From positions 1-11,785 of the forward strand of contig JAGAXP010000130.1 of the NCBI GenBank assembly GCA_017940955.1: a DNA stretch of 11,785 bases, in the 5' to 3' direction. Source of the stretch: Oribacterium sp. (GTDB lineage Bacteria; Bacillota_A; Clostridia; Lachnospirales; Lachnospiraceae). Shown in pieces: positions 1 to 6,218 of the stretch (the first letter of the stretch is position 1; every line of letters starts with the position of its first letter). Under the pieces are notes generated by a model, which saw nothing but the letters and a program-made list of their open reading frames with translations, did no database searches and was not told the DNA's origin. A program made the position numbers and the translations under genes.

Positions 1-282
1 ACCGATATCTATATACGAAATTTCTACAGTATCCTCAGTAATACTGATTACAAAGATATTTATTCTGTAGGTTACGAATACAGGGTGAAGCTTGAAGAGT
101 TATTCCAGGAGTATGGCGCAACATACACATTCCTTTTAGACGGGGAGCAGATTGATCCGAAAACATATGATATACATGATTTTCCGCCGAAGAGTTTTAC
201 CTGCCAGGCTTCAGGCGCTAATGGTGCCGGAACTCTTGTTATCACAACTCATGATATTAAAGATTACCAGATTGCAGCATAA
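1..282 (+). CDS. 3' end of an unrecognised protein (5' truncated by window)
   Basis: The frame that ends at the TAA at 280-282 is open back to base 1 (93 codons), so the gene almost certainly begins outside the window. A GTG at 85 could serve as a start, but no good SD precedes it, and the codons upstream (reading TDIYIRNFYSIL...) look like ordinary protein. The visible part has many aromatic and acidic residues, a stretch reading LLDGEQIDPKTYDI, and a small Gly/Ala-rich turn (SGANGAG) before a short strand (TLVITT) close to the C-terminus. No signal peptide, membrane span or known motif is visible. I do not recognise the family. It ends 36 bases before the zinc-ribbon gene, on the same strand, so the two may be co-transcribed. 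Confidence 0.6.
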   Translation, partial: TDIYIRNFYSILSNTDYKDIYSVGYEYRVKLEELFQEYGATYTFLLDGEQIDPKTYDIHDFPPKSFTCQASGANGAGTLVITTHDIKDYQIAA

Positions 283-318
283 GAGATGCTTTATTTTGGT
301 TTGTAGGAGGCGATTTTA

Positions 319-1068
319 ATGTTCTGTTTTAACTGTGGAGCAAAGATAGCTGACGGATCTAATTTTTGTCCTTTTTGTGGTGCCAAAATCACAAATTCAG
401 TTAAAGACAACCAAATTCATGTAGGAAATGGAAATCCATCAATGCGGCCTACTTTTGTGCCTGCAAAATGTACATGCTGCGGAGCCACACTGGAGGTAGA
501 TTCACGACAGGAAGCCGCTGTTTGCCGGTTCTGCAATACGCCGTTTATAGTTGAAAAGGCAATAAATAATTACAATGTTTCATTATCGGGAAATATAAAT
601 GTAGCATCAGCAACGATTAATATTCAGGGTGGAAAAAACCTTGATAACTTAATAAAGCGGGCAAAGATATTTGAAGAAAAGGGTGAGCTCCGGAATGCAC
701 TCAATTATTATGAGCATGTGTTGGACATAGACGTTGAGAATCAGGAGGCTTTCAGAGGTTCAGAGCGTGTAAAAGAGGCCATTCGGAACTATGTATATCT
801 ATCGAGCGATGCAAATATGAGTTTTAACTATGGAACATTGAAACTAATGAGAGGCGTGCTTTGCTACGAAGATAAAAAGGGAAAAATAAAATCATATGAT
901 GTGAATAGGATAAGTGATTTAAGTAAGTTTTTAAACGTCATCCAGTTTAAGTATCCCGGTGTGTTTTCCTGTGTTTCAATTGGTGTCACAGGGGTAAGTG
1001 CAGATACATGGATTTCGGCGATTTTAAATGCACAAAATGGAATATATCCTAACAGTGATAAAGTTTAG
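319..1068 (+). CDS. Double zinc-ribbon protein with TPR-like middle
   Basis: A 249-aa protein with a strong SD (TAGGAGG at 304-310, 8 bases before the ATG). It begins directly with a zinc ribbon: C3/C6 and C17/C20 form two CxxC knuckles. A second ribbon follows with C51/C54 and C69/C72. After it comes a short low-complexity segment rich in Asn and beta-forming residues (about 80-106). A helical stretch at about 110-150 (EEKGELRNALNYYEHVLDID) looks like one TPR repeat. The last ~90 residues read as a beta-rich domain ending in a helix, possibly PH-like; that is only an inference. Zinc-ribbon plus TPR proteins are common in clostridia and mostly uncharacterised, so no function is assigned. There is no membrane segment, so it is probably cytoplasmic. 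The DNA looks more A/T-rich than the genes downstream. A terminator follows. Confidence 0.8.
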   Translation: MFCFNCGAKIADGSNFCPFCGAKITNSVKDNQIHVGNGNPSMRPTFVPAKCTCCGATLEVDSRQEAAVCRFCNTPFIVEKAINNYNVSLSGNINVASATINIQGGKNLDNLIKRAKIFEEKGELRNALNYYEHVLDIDVENQEAFRGSERVKEAIRNYVYLSSDANMSFNYGTLKLMRGVLCYEDKKGKIKSYDVNRISDLSKFLNVIQFKYPGVFSCVSIGVTGVSADTWISAILNAQNGIYPNSDKV

Positions 1069-1136
1069 AAGAATTAATTATACAGATTACACGTAAGCAG
1101 ATACAATAGGCTTAACTCTATTTTAGACAATCATTT

Positions 1137-1164
1137 AAAAGGCGAACATTGTGTTTGCCTTTTT
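1137..1164 (+). terminator. Rho-independent terminator after the zinc-ribbon gene
   Basis: Twelve-base arms at 1137-1148 (AAAAGGCGAACA) and 1152-1163 (TGTTTGCCTTTT) pair fully, with one G:U, around a 3-base TTG loop, and the 3' arm runs into TTTTT. It lies 69 bases after the zinc-ribbon stop. Because the 5' arm starts with AAAA it could also work on the opposite strand, but no minus-strand gene is seen here. It sits only 36 bases before the start of the Spx/ArsC-like gene. Confidence 0.85.
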
Positions 1165-1190
1165 GTGATTAAAATAATTCATGTTCGAAA

Positions 1191-1197
1191 AGGTGAT
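1191..1197 (+). promoter_or_regulatory. SD that fixes the start of the Spx/ArsC-like gene
   Basis: AGGTGAT ends 3 bases before the ATG at 1201, within the run AAAAGGTGATGTA. It favours that ATG over the upstream in-frame GTG at 1165, which has only the terminator in front of it. Confidence 0.6.
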
Positions 1198-1200
1198 GTA

Positions 1201-1539
1201 ATGATACAAATATTTGGAACGAAGAAATGTAACGATACTAAGAAAGCACAACGTTTTTTCAAGGAACGAGGAATCAAGTTTCAGTTCGTGGATATGAATG
1301 AAAAGGGTCTCAGCAAGGGAGAGTTTAATTCCGTGGCTCAGGCTAACGGCGGCATTGAGAACATGATAAACCCTGATGCCAAGGATAAGGATACTCTTGC
1401 TTTGATTAAATACATCGCTGAAGAAGACAAGTTGGAAAAGATACTCGAGAACCAGCAAGTGATCAGGACACCTATTGTGAGAAACGGAAAGCTTTCTACA
1501 ATAGGGTTTCAGCCGGATGTATGGAAAACATGGACATGA
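1201..1539 (+). CDS. Spx/ArsC-like thioredoxin-fold protein
   Basis: A 112-aa protein of the ArsC/Spx family. The start chosen is the ATG at 1201, preceded by AAAGGTGAT. An in-frame GTG at 1165 abuts the terminator T-run and lacks an SD. The N-terminus reads IQIFGTKKCNDTKKA: a beta strand followed by the family's N-terminal cysteine, C10, in a CxxT arrangement. Spx regulators usually have CxxC; here C10 is the only cysteine in the protein, so an internal disulfide switch of the Spx type is not possible. The segment IRTPIVRNGK with the downstream FQPDVWK is the conserved C-terminal part of the fold. Known relatives are arsenate reductases or RNA-polymerase-binding stress regulators. No arsenic-resistance gene is nearby, so a redox or reductase role is inferred, not shown. 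Confidence 0.85.
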   Translation: MIQIFGTKKCNDTKKAQRFFKERGIKFQFVDMNEKGLSKGEFNSVAQANGGIENMINPDAKDKDTLALIKYIAEEDKLEKILENQQVIRTPIVRNGKLSTIGFQPDVWKTWT

Positions 1540-1570
1540 TTAACCGTTTGTAAAGAATGATTATAAGAAT

Positions 1571-1578
1571 AAAGGGGG
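1571..1578 (+). promoter_or_regulatory. SD that fixes the start of the HD-domain gene
   Basis: AAAGGGGG lies 11 bases before the ATG at 1590. The alternative in-frame ATG at 1557 lies upstream of this SD and has only a weak purine run of its own. Confidence 0.6.
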
Positions 1579-1589
1579 ATTCTAGAGCT

Positions 1590-2057
1590 ATGAGCAGATT
1601 AAAGGACTTAAGAAAATACATAGATAAGAAACTTAATAAAATGGAAGATGAAGATAAAAGGACCGGTGCGATAGCCCATCTTTACGGAGTGTCGCTGGCA
1701 GCTCAAATGATTGCAAAGAAAAGAGGTCTGGATCCTGAACTTGCAGCAATGGCAGCGATGCTGCATGACATGCATGCCTATAAGACAGGTTCCTATGATG
1801 ACCATGCGCATCTTGGAGCAGATTATGCAAGGAATGTCCTTACAAAGCTAGAACTTACAACACCTGAGGAAACGGATATTATCTGCTCGGCAATCTATCA
1901 CCATGATGACAAGCTGAATATAGATGGCCCCATGGATGAAGCGCTTAAGGATGCTGATGTCATCCACCATTGCATGAACGATTTTTCTAAACCTGTCAAA
2001 GAAAAGGAACAGACAAGATTTGACAGTCTTATGAAGGAATTTGGGATTGAGCAATGA
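1590..2057 (+). CDS. HD-domain phosphohydrolase-like protein
   Basis: A 155-aa protein. The start is the ATG at 1590, with AAAGGGGG 11 bases upstream; an in-frame ATG at 1557 would add 11 residues but lies before that SD. HD-superfamily metal ligands are visible: H30 (IAHLYG), the H59-D60 pair (MLHDMHAYK), H74, H104/H105 (IYHHDD) and D123 (ALKDADVIHH). This spacing fits small HD phosphohydrolases of the YqeK or (p)ppGpp-hydrolase type, which cleave phosphate bonds in nucleotides with a bound divalent metal pair. The substrate cannot be read from the sequence. There is no membrane segment. The stop overlaps the start of the YczE-like membrane gene by four bases (ATGA), so the two are probably translationally coupled. 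Confidence 0.85.
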   Translation: MSRLKDLRKYIDKKLNKMEDEDKRTGAIAHLYGVSLAAQMIAKKRGLDPELAAMAAMLHDMHAYKTGSYDDHAHLGADYARNVLTKLELTTPEETDIICSAIYHHDDKLNIDGPMDEALKDADVIHHCMNDFSKPVKEKEQTRFDSLMKEFGIEQ

Positions 2058-2755
2058 TAGAAATACTGAATAACAGCAGCTTAAAAGAGAATCGTACTGT
2101 AAGTGCGATAATGACAAATGTACTATTAGCCGCAGTCAGTTTGTTCTTCAACGGTTTTGGAGTATATATGACCATACAGGCGAACATTGGTGCAGGTCCA
2201 TGGGACGTATTGAATCTTGGACTGTCAAAAACCCTGGGTATCTTATATGGCACTGCTTCAGTCGCAGTATCATATGCAATCCTTGGAATTGATGTTGCTT
2301 TAAAAGAACCTATCGGGATCGCAATGTTCATTGATGCCTTTGTGGTCGGAAAATCTGTTGACTTTTTTAATAAGATAAATGCCGTTCCAGCCTGTGGGTC
2401 AGTATCAAAGGGAATGGTGACCATGCTCATCGGGCTTACGATAATGGCTTATACGCAGTACACCTATATGAGTGCAGCCCTTGGATGCGGGCCCAGGGAT
2501 ACGCTGTTAGTTGCCCTGGCCAAAAGAGCAAAGAAGATTCCTATTGGAGCAGTGAGTATCGCACTTCTGAGCATCGCGACTCTCATAGGATGGATACTTG
2601 GCGGACCGGTGGGCATAGGAACGCTTATCTGCGCATTTGCGACCGGGCCCATAATGCAGATGGCTTTCAAGTCTGTGAAATTTGATGCGACCCATGTACA
2701 TCATCAGCATCTTAAGTATTCGGTGAAGGTATTAATAGACAGAAAGTCTGCATGA
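2054..2755 (+). CDS. YczE/YitT-like integral membrane protein
   Basis: A 233-aa multi-span membrane protein that starts inside the stop of the HD-domain gene (ATGA at 2054-2057). Hydrophobic spans are visible at about residues 18-41, 60-80, 84-98, 115-140 and 163-200. Two related internal motifs, GAGPWDVLNLGLS after the first span and GCGPRDTLLVAL after the fourth, form the hallmark of the YczE/YyaS membrane family and suggest an internal duplication. The C-terminal ~30 residues are hydrophilic with a His cluster (HVHHQH), which could be a cytoplasmic tail; that His cluster may bind metal, but this is speculative. The transport or regulatory role of the family is not well defined. The length is near the family norm of a little over 200 residues. 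Confidence 0.85.
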   Translation: MIEILNNSSLKENRTVSAIMTNVLLAAVSLFFNGFGVYMTIQANIGAGPWDVLNLGLSKTLGILYGTASVAVSYAILGIDVALKEPIGIAMFIDAFVVGKSVDFFNKINAVPACGSVSKGMVTMLIGLTIMAYTQYTYMSAALGCGPRDTLLVALAKRAKKIPIGAVSIALLSIATLIGWILGGPVGIGTLICAFATGPIMQMAFKSVKFDATHVHHQHLKYSVKVLIDRKSA

Positions 2756-2777
2756 GAATGATTAAGGAAACTATGCC

Positions 2778-3434
2778 ATGAAGATTGCGATTATTTCAGA
2801 TACACATTCCCTTTTGAGACCGGAGGTCGAGGAGAAGCTAAAAGACTGCGACTATATACTTCATGGCGGAGACATTGCATCTAAAGAGACTTTTGGAAAG
2901 TTAAGCGCAATAGCTCCGGCATACTTTGTCAGAGGAAATGCAGATAAGGATTGGGCTGAAGATATTCCGAAAGAGCTGGATATAGAGCTTTCAGGATACC
3001 GTTTCTACATGGTTCATAACGTCAAGCACATAAGAACAGATCTGTCAGGTATCGATTTCGTTGTATACGGTCATTCACATAAATACGAGAATCGTGAGAA
3101 AGACGGGGTAACATTCCTTAATCCGGGAAGCTGCGGACCAAGGAGATTTACCCAGCCAGTGACATTTATACTTATGACCTTAGAAAACGGCTCGTATAGC
3201 ATAGAGAAAGTCGATATCTCACCGGTACTGATAAAGGGAGCTAAATATCCGCCTGAAAAGGAGATGGATAAGCTCATAAGGAACATAATAAAGGATATGG
3301 GTGCTAATCGTGCGGTTGATGAAATATCCAAACGGAACCGTGTCGATAAAGTACTGGTAGAAGAAATACTGCAGATCTACACTACCCATCCGGCGATTGA
3401 CGTAGATGGGATACTGAATCGGATGAAAGAGTAA
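2778..3434 (+). CDS. YfcE/MJ0936-type metallophosphoesterase with C-terminal extension
   Basis: A 218-aa protein with SD AAGGAAA at 2764-2770. The calcineurin-like metallophosphoesterase core is clear: SDTH (D8, H10), HGGD (D32), RGNAD (N54), H80 and YGHSH (H99, H101), then LNPGSCGPRR, typical of the YfcE/MJ0936 branch. These residues hold two divalent metals and hydrolyse phosphodiesters; members act on artificial phosphodiesters or cyclic nucleotides, and the natural substrate here is unknown. The core ends near residue 150. The last ~60 residues (from about PPEKEMDKL to DGILNRMKE) are charged and helical and look like a small helix-turn-helix or oligomerisation domain that shorter YfcE proteins lack. 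H80 is followed by Asn (VHN), a common variant. It lies 22 bases after the YczE-like gene, probably in the same transcript. Confidence 0.9.
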   Translation: MKIAIISDTHSLLRPEVEEKLKDCDYILHGGDIASKETFGKLSAIAPAYFVRGNADKDWAEDIPKELDIELSGYRFYMVHNVKHIRTDLSGIDFVVYGHSHKYENREKDGVTFLNPGSCGPRRFTQPVTFILMTLENGSYSIEKVDISPVLIKGAKYPPEKEMDKLIRNIIKDMGANRAVDEISKRNRVDKVLVEEILQIYTTHPAIDVDGILNRMKE

Positions 3435-3451
3435 GGTAAAGGAGAAATGGT

Positions 3452-3862
3452 TTGAAAGTAAAGTTATCAGAGATAATTGATGCTATAGAAATGATGGATC
3501 AATATTCAGAATATTTTCTGGATAAAAAGACCGGAGAAATAGAGTGGGTCAATGATATGACAATGTCCAGTTCAGAAAAGGATGAGGTCTATGACCGTTT
3601 GGATGAACACGGGGCTTACAGTCTTCCGACATCTTATGATATCCGTGAATACGATATCATGGAATCCTTTGTGAATACCCTGTCAGGGACTAAATACGAG
3701 AAATTGGCACATGCAATACAAGGGAAAGGCGCATTCGGACGCTTTAAAGATACTGTGTATAATCTCGGAATCGAACAGCAGTGGTATGACTATCAGGCAA
3801 AGGCATACAGGCGAATCGCTGCTGAATGGTGCGAGGAAAATGACATTGAATATGAAGAGTGA
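3452..3862 (+). CDS. UPF0158-family protein (TTG start)
   Basis: A 136-aa acidic protein. The start is a TTG at 3452 with SD AAAGGAG at 3438-3444; no in-frame ATG lies near the N-terminus, and the first residues (VKLSEIIDAIEMM) match the usual family beginning. Further family features are the strand-turn DKKTGEIEWVND, a helix containing FVNTL, a GKGAFGRFKDTV segment (about 91-102), and the C-terminal helix AYRRIAAEWCEENDIEYEE. UPF0158 proteins are soluble, widespread in Bacillota and of unknown function. The gene lies 17 bases after the metallophosphoesterase and is probably co-transcribed. The TTG may lower translation relative to its neighbours. Confidence 0.85.
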   Translation: MKVKLSEIIDAIEMMDQYSEYFLDKKTGEIEWVNDMTMSSSEKDEVYDRLDEHGAYSLPTSYDIREYDIMESFVNTLSGTKYEKLAHAIQGKGAFGRFKDTVYNLGIEQQWYDYQAKAYRRIAAEWCEENDIEYEE

Positions 3863-3935
3863 GCGTCATTTCCCGTTATCTATGAATGAAATAAAAAGAA
3901 CCAATATTATTTGAAAACCAGAAGGAGGATCCAAA

Positions 3936-4424
3936 ATGGCAAAAGCATTGGTTGCATACTTTAGTGCGAGCGGAATAACAAAAAAACTGGCAGGTAGTCT
4001 TGCAGCTGCAATAGATGCAGCAATTTTTGAGATAGAACCGGAGCAGAAATACACAGACGAGGATCTTGACTGGCAGGACCATAACAGCAGAAGTTCCGTA
4101 GAGATGAAGGACAGGTCCTGCAGACCGAAGATAGCATCGAAGGTTCCGGACATGTCACAGTATGAAGTTGTTTTTGTTGGGTTCCCAGTGTGGTGGTATC
4201 GGGAGCCTTCTATCATTGATACCTTTGCAGAGTCTTATGATTTCAGTGGGAAGACCATTGTGCCCTTTGCAACATCCGGTTCAAGCGGGATAGGAGACTC
4301 CGGAAAGAATATCGGAGAACTCGCAAAAGGCGCAAACGTAGTTGAGGGAAAGCGTTTTTCATCAAGTACTTCTGCTGTCGTACTGAAGGACTGGGCCCAG
4401 GAATACCTTAAAGGGAAAATATGA
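3936..4424 (+). CDS. Flavodoxin
   Basis: A 162-aa flavodoxin with a very strong SD (AAGGAGG at 3922-3928), suggesting good expression. The first strand and FMN phosphate loop read ALVAYFSASGITKK (loop S10-T15). The second FMN-contact region reads VFVGFPVWWYREP, and the later loop is VPFATSGSSGIGDS. This pattern is that of the short-chain flavodoxin_4 group, which carries electrons as soluble FMN proteins; many act as NAD(P)H:quinone or disulfide-linked reductases' partners. No dedicated reductase gene is in the window. A 73-base A/T-rich gap precedes it, the widest between the Spx/ArsC-like gene and the unknown 105-aa gene, so a separate promoter could lie there, although none is convincing. 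Its stop overlaps the next gene by four bases (ATGA). Confidence 0.9.
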   Translation: MAKALVAYFSASGITKKLAGSLAAAIDAAIFEIEPEQKYTDEDLDWQDHNSRSSVEMKDRSCRPKIASKVPDMSQYEVVFVGFPVWWYREPSIIDTFAESYDFSGKTIVPFATSGSSGIGDSGKNIGELAKGANVVEGKRFSSSTSAVVLKDWAQEYLKGKI

Positions 4425-5113
4425 CTTATTCAGATGATTTTCAGATAAGCTCCATGGAGGAGCTTATAGAACTTATAAATGAAGTGGGCTTTGTTCCATT
4501 CTTTTCAAATGAGATTGAGGGTTTCTCGTTAGAGGAGCATATTGCGCCGGGATGCTGGTATTATGATGCTGACGGTGAATTTTGGCCTGCCTGGGAATGG
4601 AAAGGCCCTGTGATAAGGGGCATGAAGTGCGCTTACGGGAAGTTTTTAAGGAACAAGGCAATGTACATAAGTCCTAAGTGGTTCCCCGATTTCGCGAACT
4701 TCCGCAGACAGGGCTATGATTTTGATGCCAGATACGATGACGGACTTGCTTCATTCTATGATAAAGAACTATTTGAATTATTGGATATGAAGGCCCCGGT
4801 CTTATCGAAGGATCTTAAGAAGGACGGCGGTTACGGTAAAAATGGTAAAAAGGGTTTTGATACTATCATCACGAGGCTCCAGAAGCAATGCTATGTTATC
4901 ACAAGCGATTTCAGGTATTCTACGGATAAGCTTGGCAATGAGTACGGCTGGGGAATAGCAGAGTATTCAACACCCGAGAAGTTCCTTGGAAATAAGTTCT
5001 CGAATACCGTCTATAAGCGTACCCCGGAGGAGTCCTATGCCCGTGTGGTCAAACAGTTAAAAAAGATACTTCCGAAAGCAGAACAAAGACAGATTGAAAA
5101 GATACTTAAATGA
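4421..5113 (+). CDS. AlkZ-related conserved protein
   Basis: A 230-aa soluble protein whose ATG overlaps the flavodoxin stop (ATGA, SD AAAGGGA at 4410-4416). It has the layout of a clostridial family usually labelled AlkZ-related: an N-terminal FVPFFSNEIEGFSLEEH segment, W58EWKGPVIR, then CAYGKFL, the highly conserved SPKWFPDFANFRR (84-96), GYDFDARYDDGLAS (98-111), and a second part with KKGFDTIITRLQKQCYVITSDF (143-164) resembling the winged-helix/DNA-glycosylase-like AlkZ/YcaQ fold. True AlkZ unhooks interstrand crosslinks through a QxQ catalytic motif, which I do not see here, so glycosylase activity should not be assumed. The family label is from memory and not checked; the protein is conserved-looking, intact and probably DNA-related at best. 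Confidence 0.65.
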   Translation: MTYSDDFQISSMEELIELINEVGFVPFFSNEIEGFSLEEHIAPGCWYYDADGEFWPAWEWKGPVIRGMKCAYGKFLRNKAMYISPKWFPDFANFRRQGYDFDARYDDGLASFYDKELFELLDMKAPVLSKDLKKDGGYGKNGKKGFDTIITRLQKQCYVITSDFRYSTDKLGNEYGWGIAEYSTPEKFLGNKFSNTVYKRTPEESYARVVKQLKKILPKAEQRQIEKILK

Positions 5114-5129
5114 ATATTAGAGGTCTTTT

Positions 5130-5582
5130 ATGATTATAGATAAAAACGATATTGAAGATGGTTCACGGATAATACATGTCCGTTACGGAATCATTGTAGC
5201 GAACAAGAAACATTCAAGGTTTGTCATTGTCAGAACGGACACAGAGGACTACCCTTTGGTTTTCCTCAGGGAATGGGATGATGATGAAGATTATTTATAC
5301 AGTAACTATTACATGCTTTATAAATCCGCGCTTACAGCCAAAGAAGCTGACAAGATACTGGAGCTCCTAAAGGAAGGGGATAAGAGGAAGGCAAGCACCC
5401 TCTTGAAGAAATATTTTAAGGAAGATGGGATGCTGTGTGAATATGCAGGACCGGTAAGACTTGATGATGCGGTCCCTGATGCATGGTACGATGTATGGAA
5501 GGAAATAGAAGGGCCGGTAACTTTTCGAAGGGATCATCCTGGTTATTATGAGATTGATGTTGAAGAACGGGGTCTATTTTAG
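5130..5582 (+). CDS. Unrecognised 150-aa acidic protein
   Basis: The ATG at 5130 has SD AGAGGT at 5119-5124, 16 bases after the AlkZ-related stop. I do not recognise the family. The first ~60 residues look beta-rich (IIHVRYGIIVANKKHSRFVIVRT), followed by an acidic loop (EWDDDEDYLYSNYY). Residues about 65-95 form an amphipathic helix (AKEADKILELLKEGDKRKAS), and the rest is aromatic and acidic with WYDVWKEIEGP. There is no signal peptide, membrane span, cysteine motif or obvious catalytic signature. It is soluble by appearance and placed between the AlkZ-related protein and a 3'-5' exonuclease with only a few bases on either side, so it is very likely made with them. Codon use looks like that of its neighbours. 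Confidence 0.75.
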   Translation: MIIDKNDIEDGSRIIHVRYGIIVANKKHSRFVIVRTDTEDYPLVFLREWDDDEDYLYSNYYMLYKSALTAKEADKILELLKEGDKRKASTLLKKYFKEDGMLCEYAGPVRLDDAVPDAWYDVWKEIEGPVTFRRDHPGYYEIDVEERGLF

Positions 5583-5594
5583 AGGTATATGAAG

Positions 5595-6131
5595 ATGTCA
5601 AGATATGTTGTTTTTGATGTGGAGACGCCAAACAACCGAAATAATAGGATGAGCGCCATAGGCATTTCTGTTGTTGAGGATGGGGTGATCACAGAGAACT
5701 ATTATACATTGGTTAATCCCGAGCAGTCATTTGATTATTTCAATGTTCAATTGACGGGGATAAGTGAGAAAACAGTTGAGAATGCGCCAACATTTCCCGA
5801 AGTATGGGAAAAGATCGACCCCATTATGAGCAGAGGAATGCTCGTCGCACACAATGCAGTATTTGATCTTGGCGTATTAAAGCACTGCCTAGAAGGTTAT
5901 GGGATAGACTGGAAACCATATGTCAGATACATGTGTACTGTTCAGATGGGGAGAAGGCTTCTTCCTGGCATCAGTCATAAGCTTAATGTCTTGTGTGATC
6001 ATTATGGGATAGGTCTTAATCACCATCAGGCCGACAGCGATTCCCGGGCATGTGCAGAGATTCTACTTAGATATTTCGAGTCAGGGGCTGAGACAAAGAA
6101 CCATATCAGGACTTATTCTTTTAGAAAATGA
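5595..6131 (+). CDS. DnaQ-like DEDDh 3'-5' exonuclease
   Basis: A 178-aa protein (start at the ATG at 5595, nine bases after AGAGG at 5581-5585; an in-frame ATG at 5589 would add two residues but sits only three bases from that SD). The DEDDh exonuclease motifs are complete: Exo I FDVET (D8, E10), Exo II HNAVFD (D91), and Exo III HHQADSD (H144, D149). The LTGISEKTVENAPTF segment is typical of DnaQ/epsilon and DNA polymerase III PolC-type proofreading domains. The enzyme removes nucleotides 3' to 5' using two metal ions. It stands alone, not fused to a polymerase, so proofreading, DNA repair or RNA trimming are all possible. It begins 12 bases after the upstream unknown gene. Confidence 0.9.
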   Translation: MSRYVVFDVETPNNRNNRMSAIGISVVEDGVITENYYTLVNPEQSFDYFNVQLTGISEKTVENAPTFPEVWEKIDPIMSRGMLVAHNAVFDLGVLKHCLEGYGIDWKPYVRYMCTVQMGRRLLPGISHKLNVLCDHYGIGLNHHQADSDSRACAEILLRYFESGAETKNHIRTYSFRK

Positions 6132-6202
6132 TCAGTCGTCTTATTTGAATTAGGATGGCGAATTATATAAATGCTGTTTCAGGCATTTACACCAAATTAT
6201 TC

Positions 6203-6207
6203 AAAGG
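6203..6207 (+). promoter_or_regulatory. SD supporting the internal start of the double-Nudix gene
   Basis: AAAGG lies 11 bases before the ATG at 6219. The other candidate, the ATG at 6171, has only AGGA at 6152-6155, 15 bases away. This is moderate evidence only. Confidence 0.4.
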
Positions 6208-6218
6208 TAAACGAATAT

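Noticed and set aside
1124..1152. Possible promoter TAGACA ... CATTGT upstream of the Spx/ArsC-like gene
   Set aside because: The -10 matches consensus at only three of six positions and overlaps the terminator hairpin; too weak to list.
1135..1458. 107-codon minus-strand open frame
   Set aside because: It overlaps the terminator and the Spx/ArsC-like gene and has a composition expected from antisense reading.
2029..2430. 133-codon minus-strand open frame opposite the YczE-like gene
   Set aside because: The + strand gene has membrane spans and paired family motifs; the antisense reading has none.
3863..3935. Promoter in the 73-base gap before the flavodoxin gene
   Set aside because: A TATTAT at 3905-3910 is present, but no -35 box lies at the right distance.
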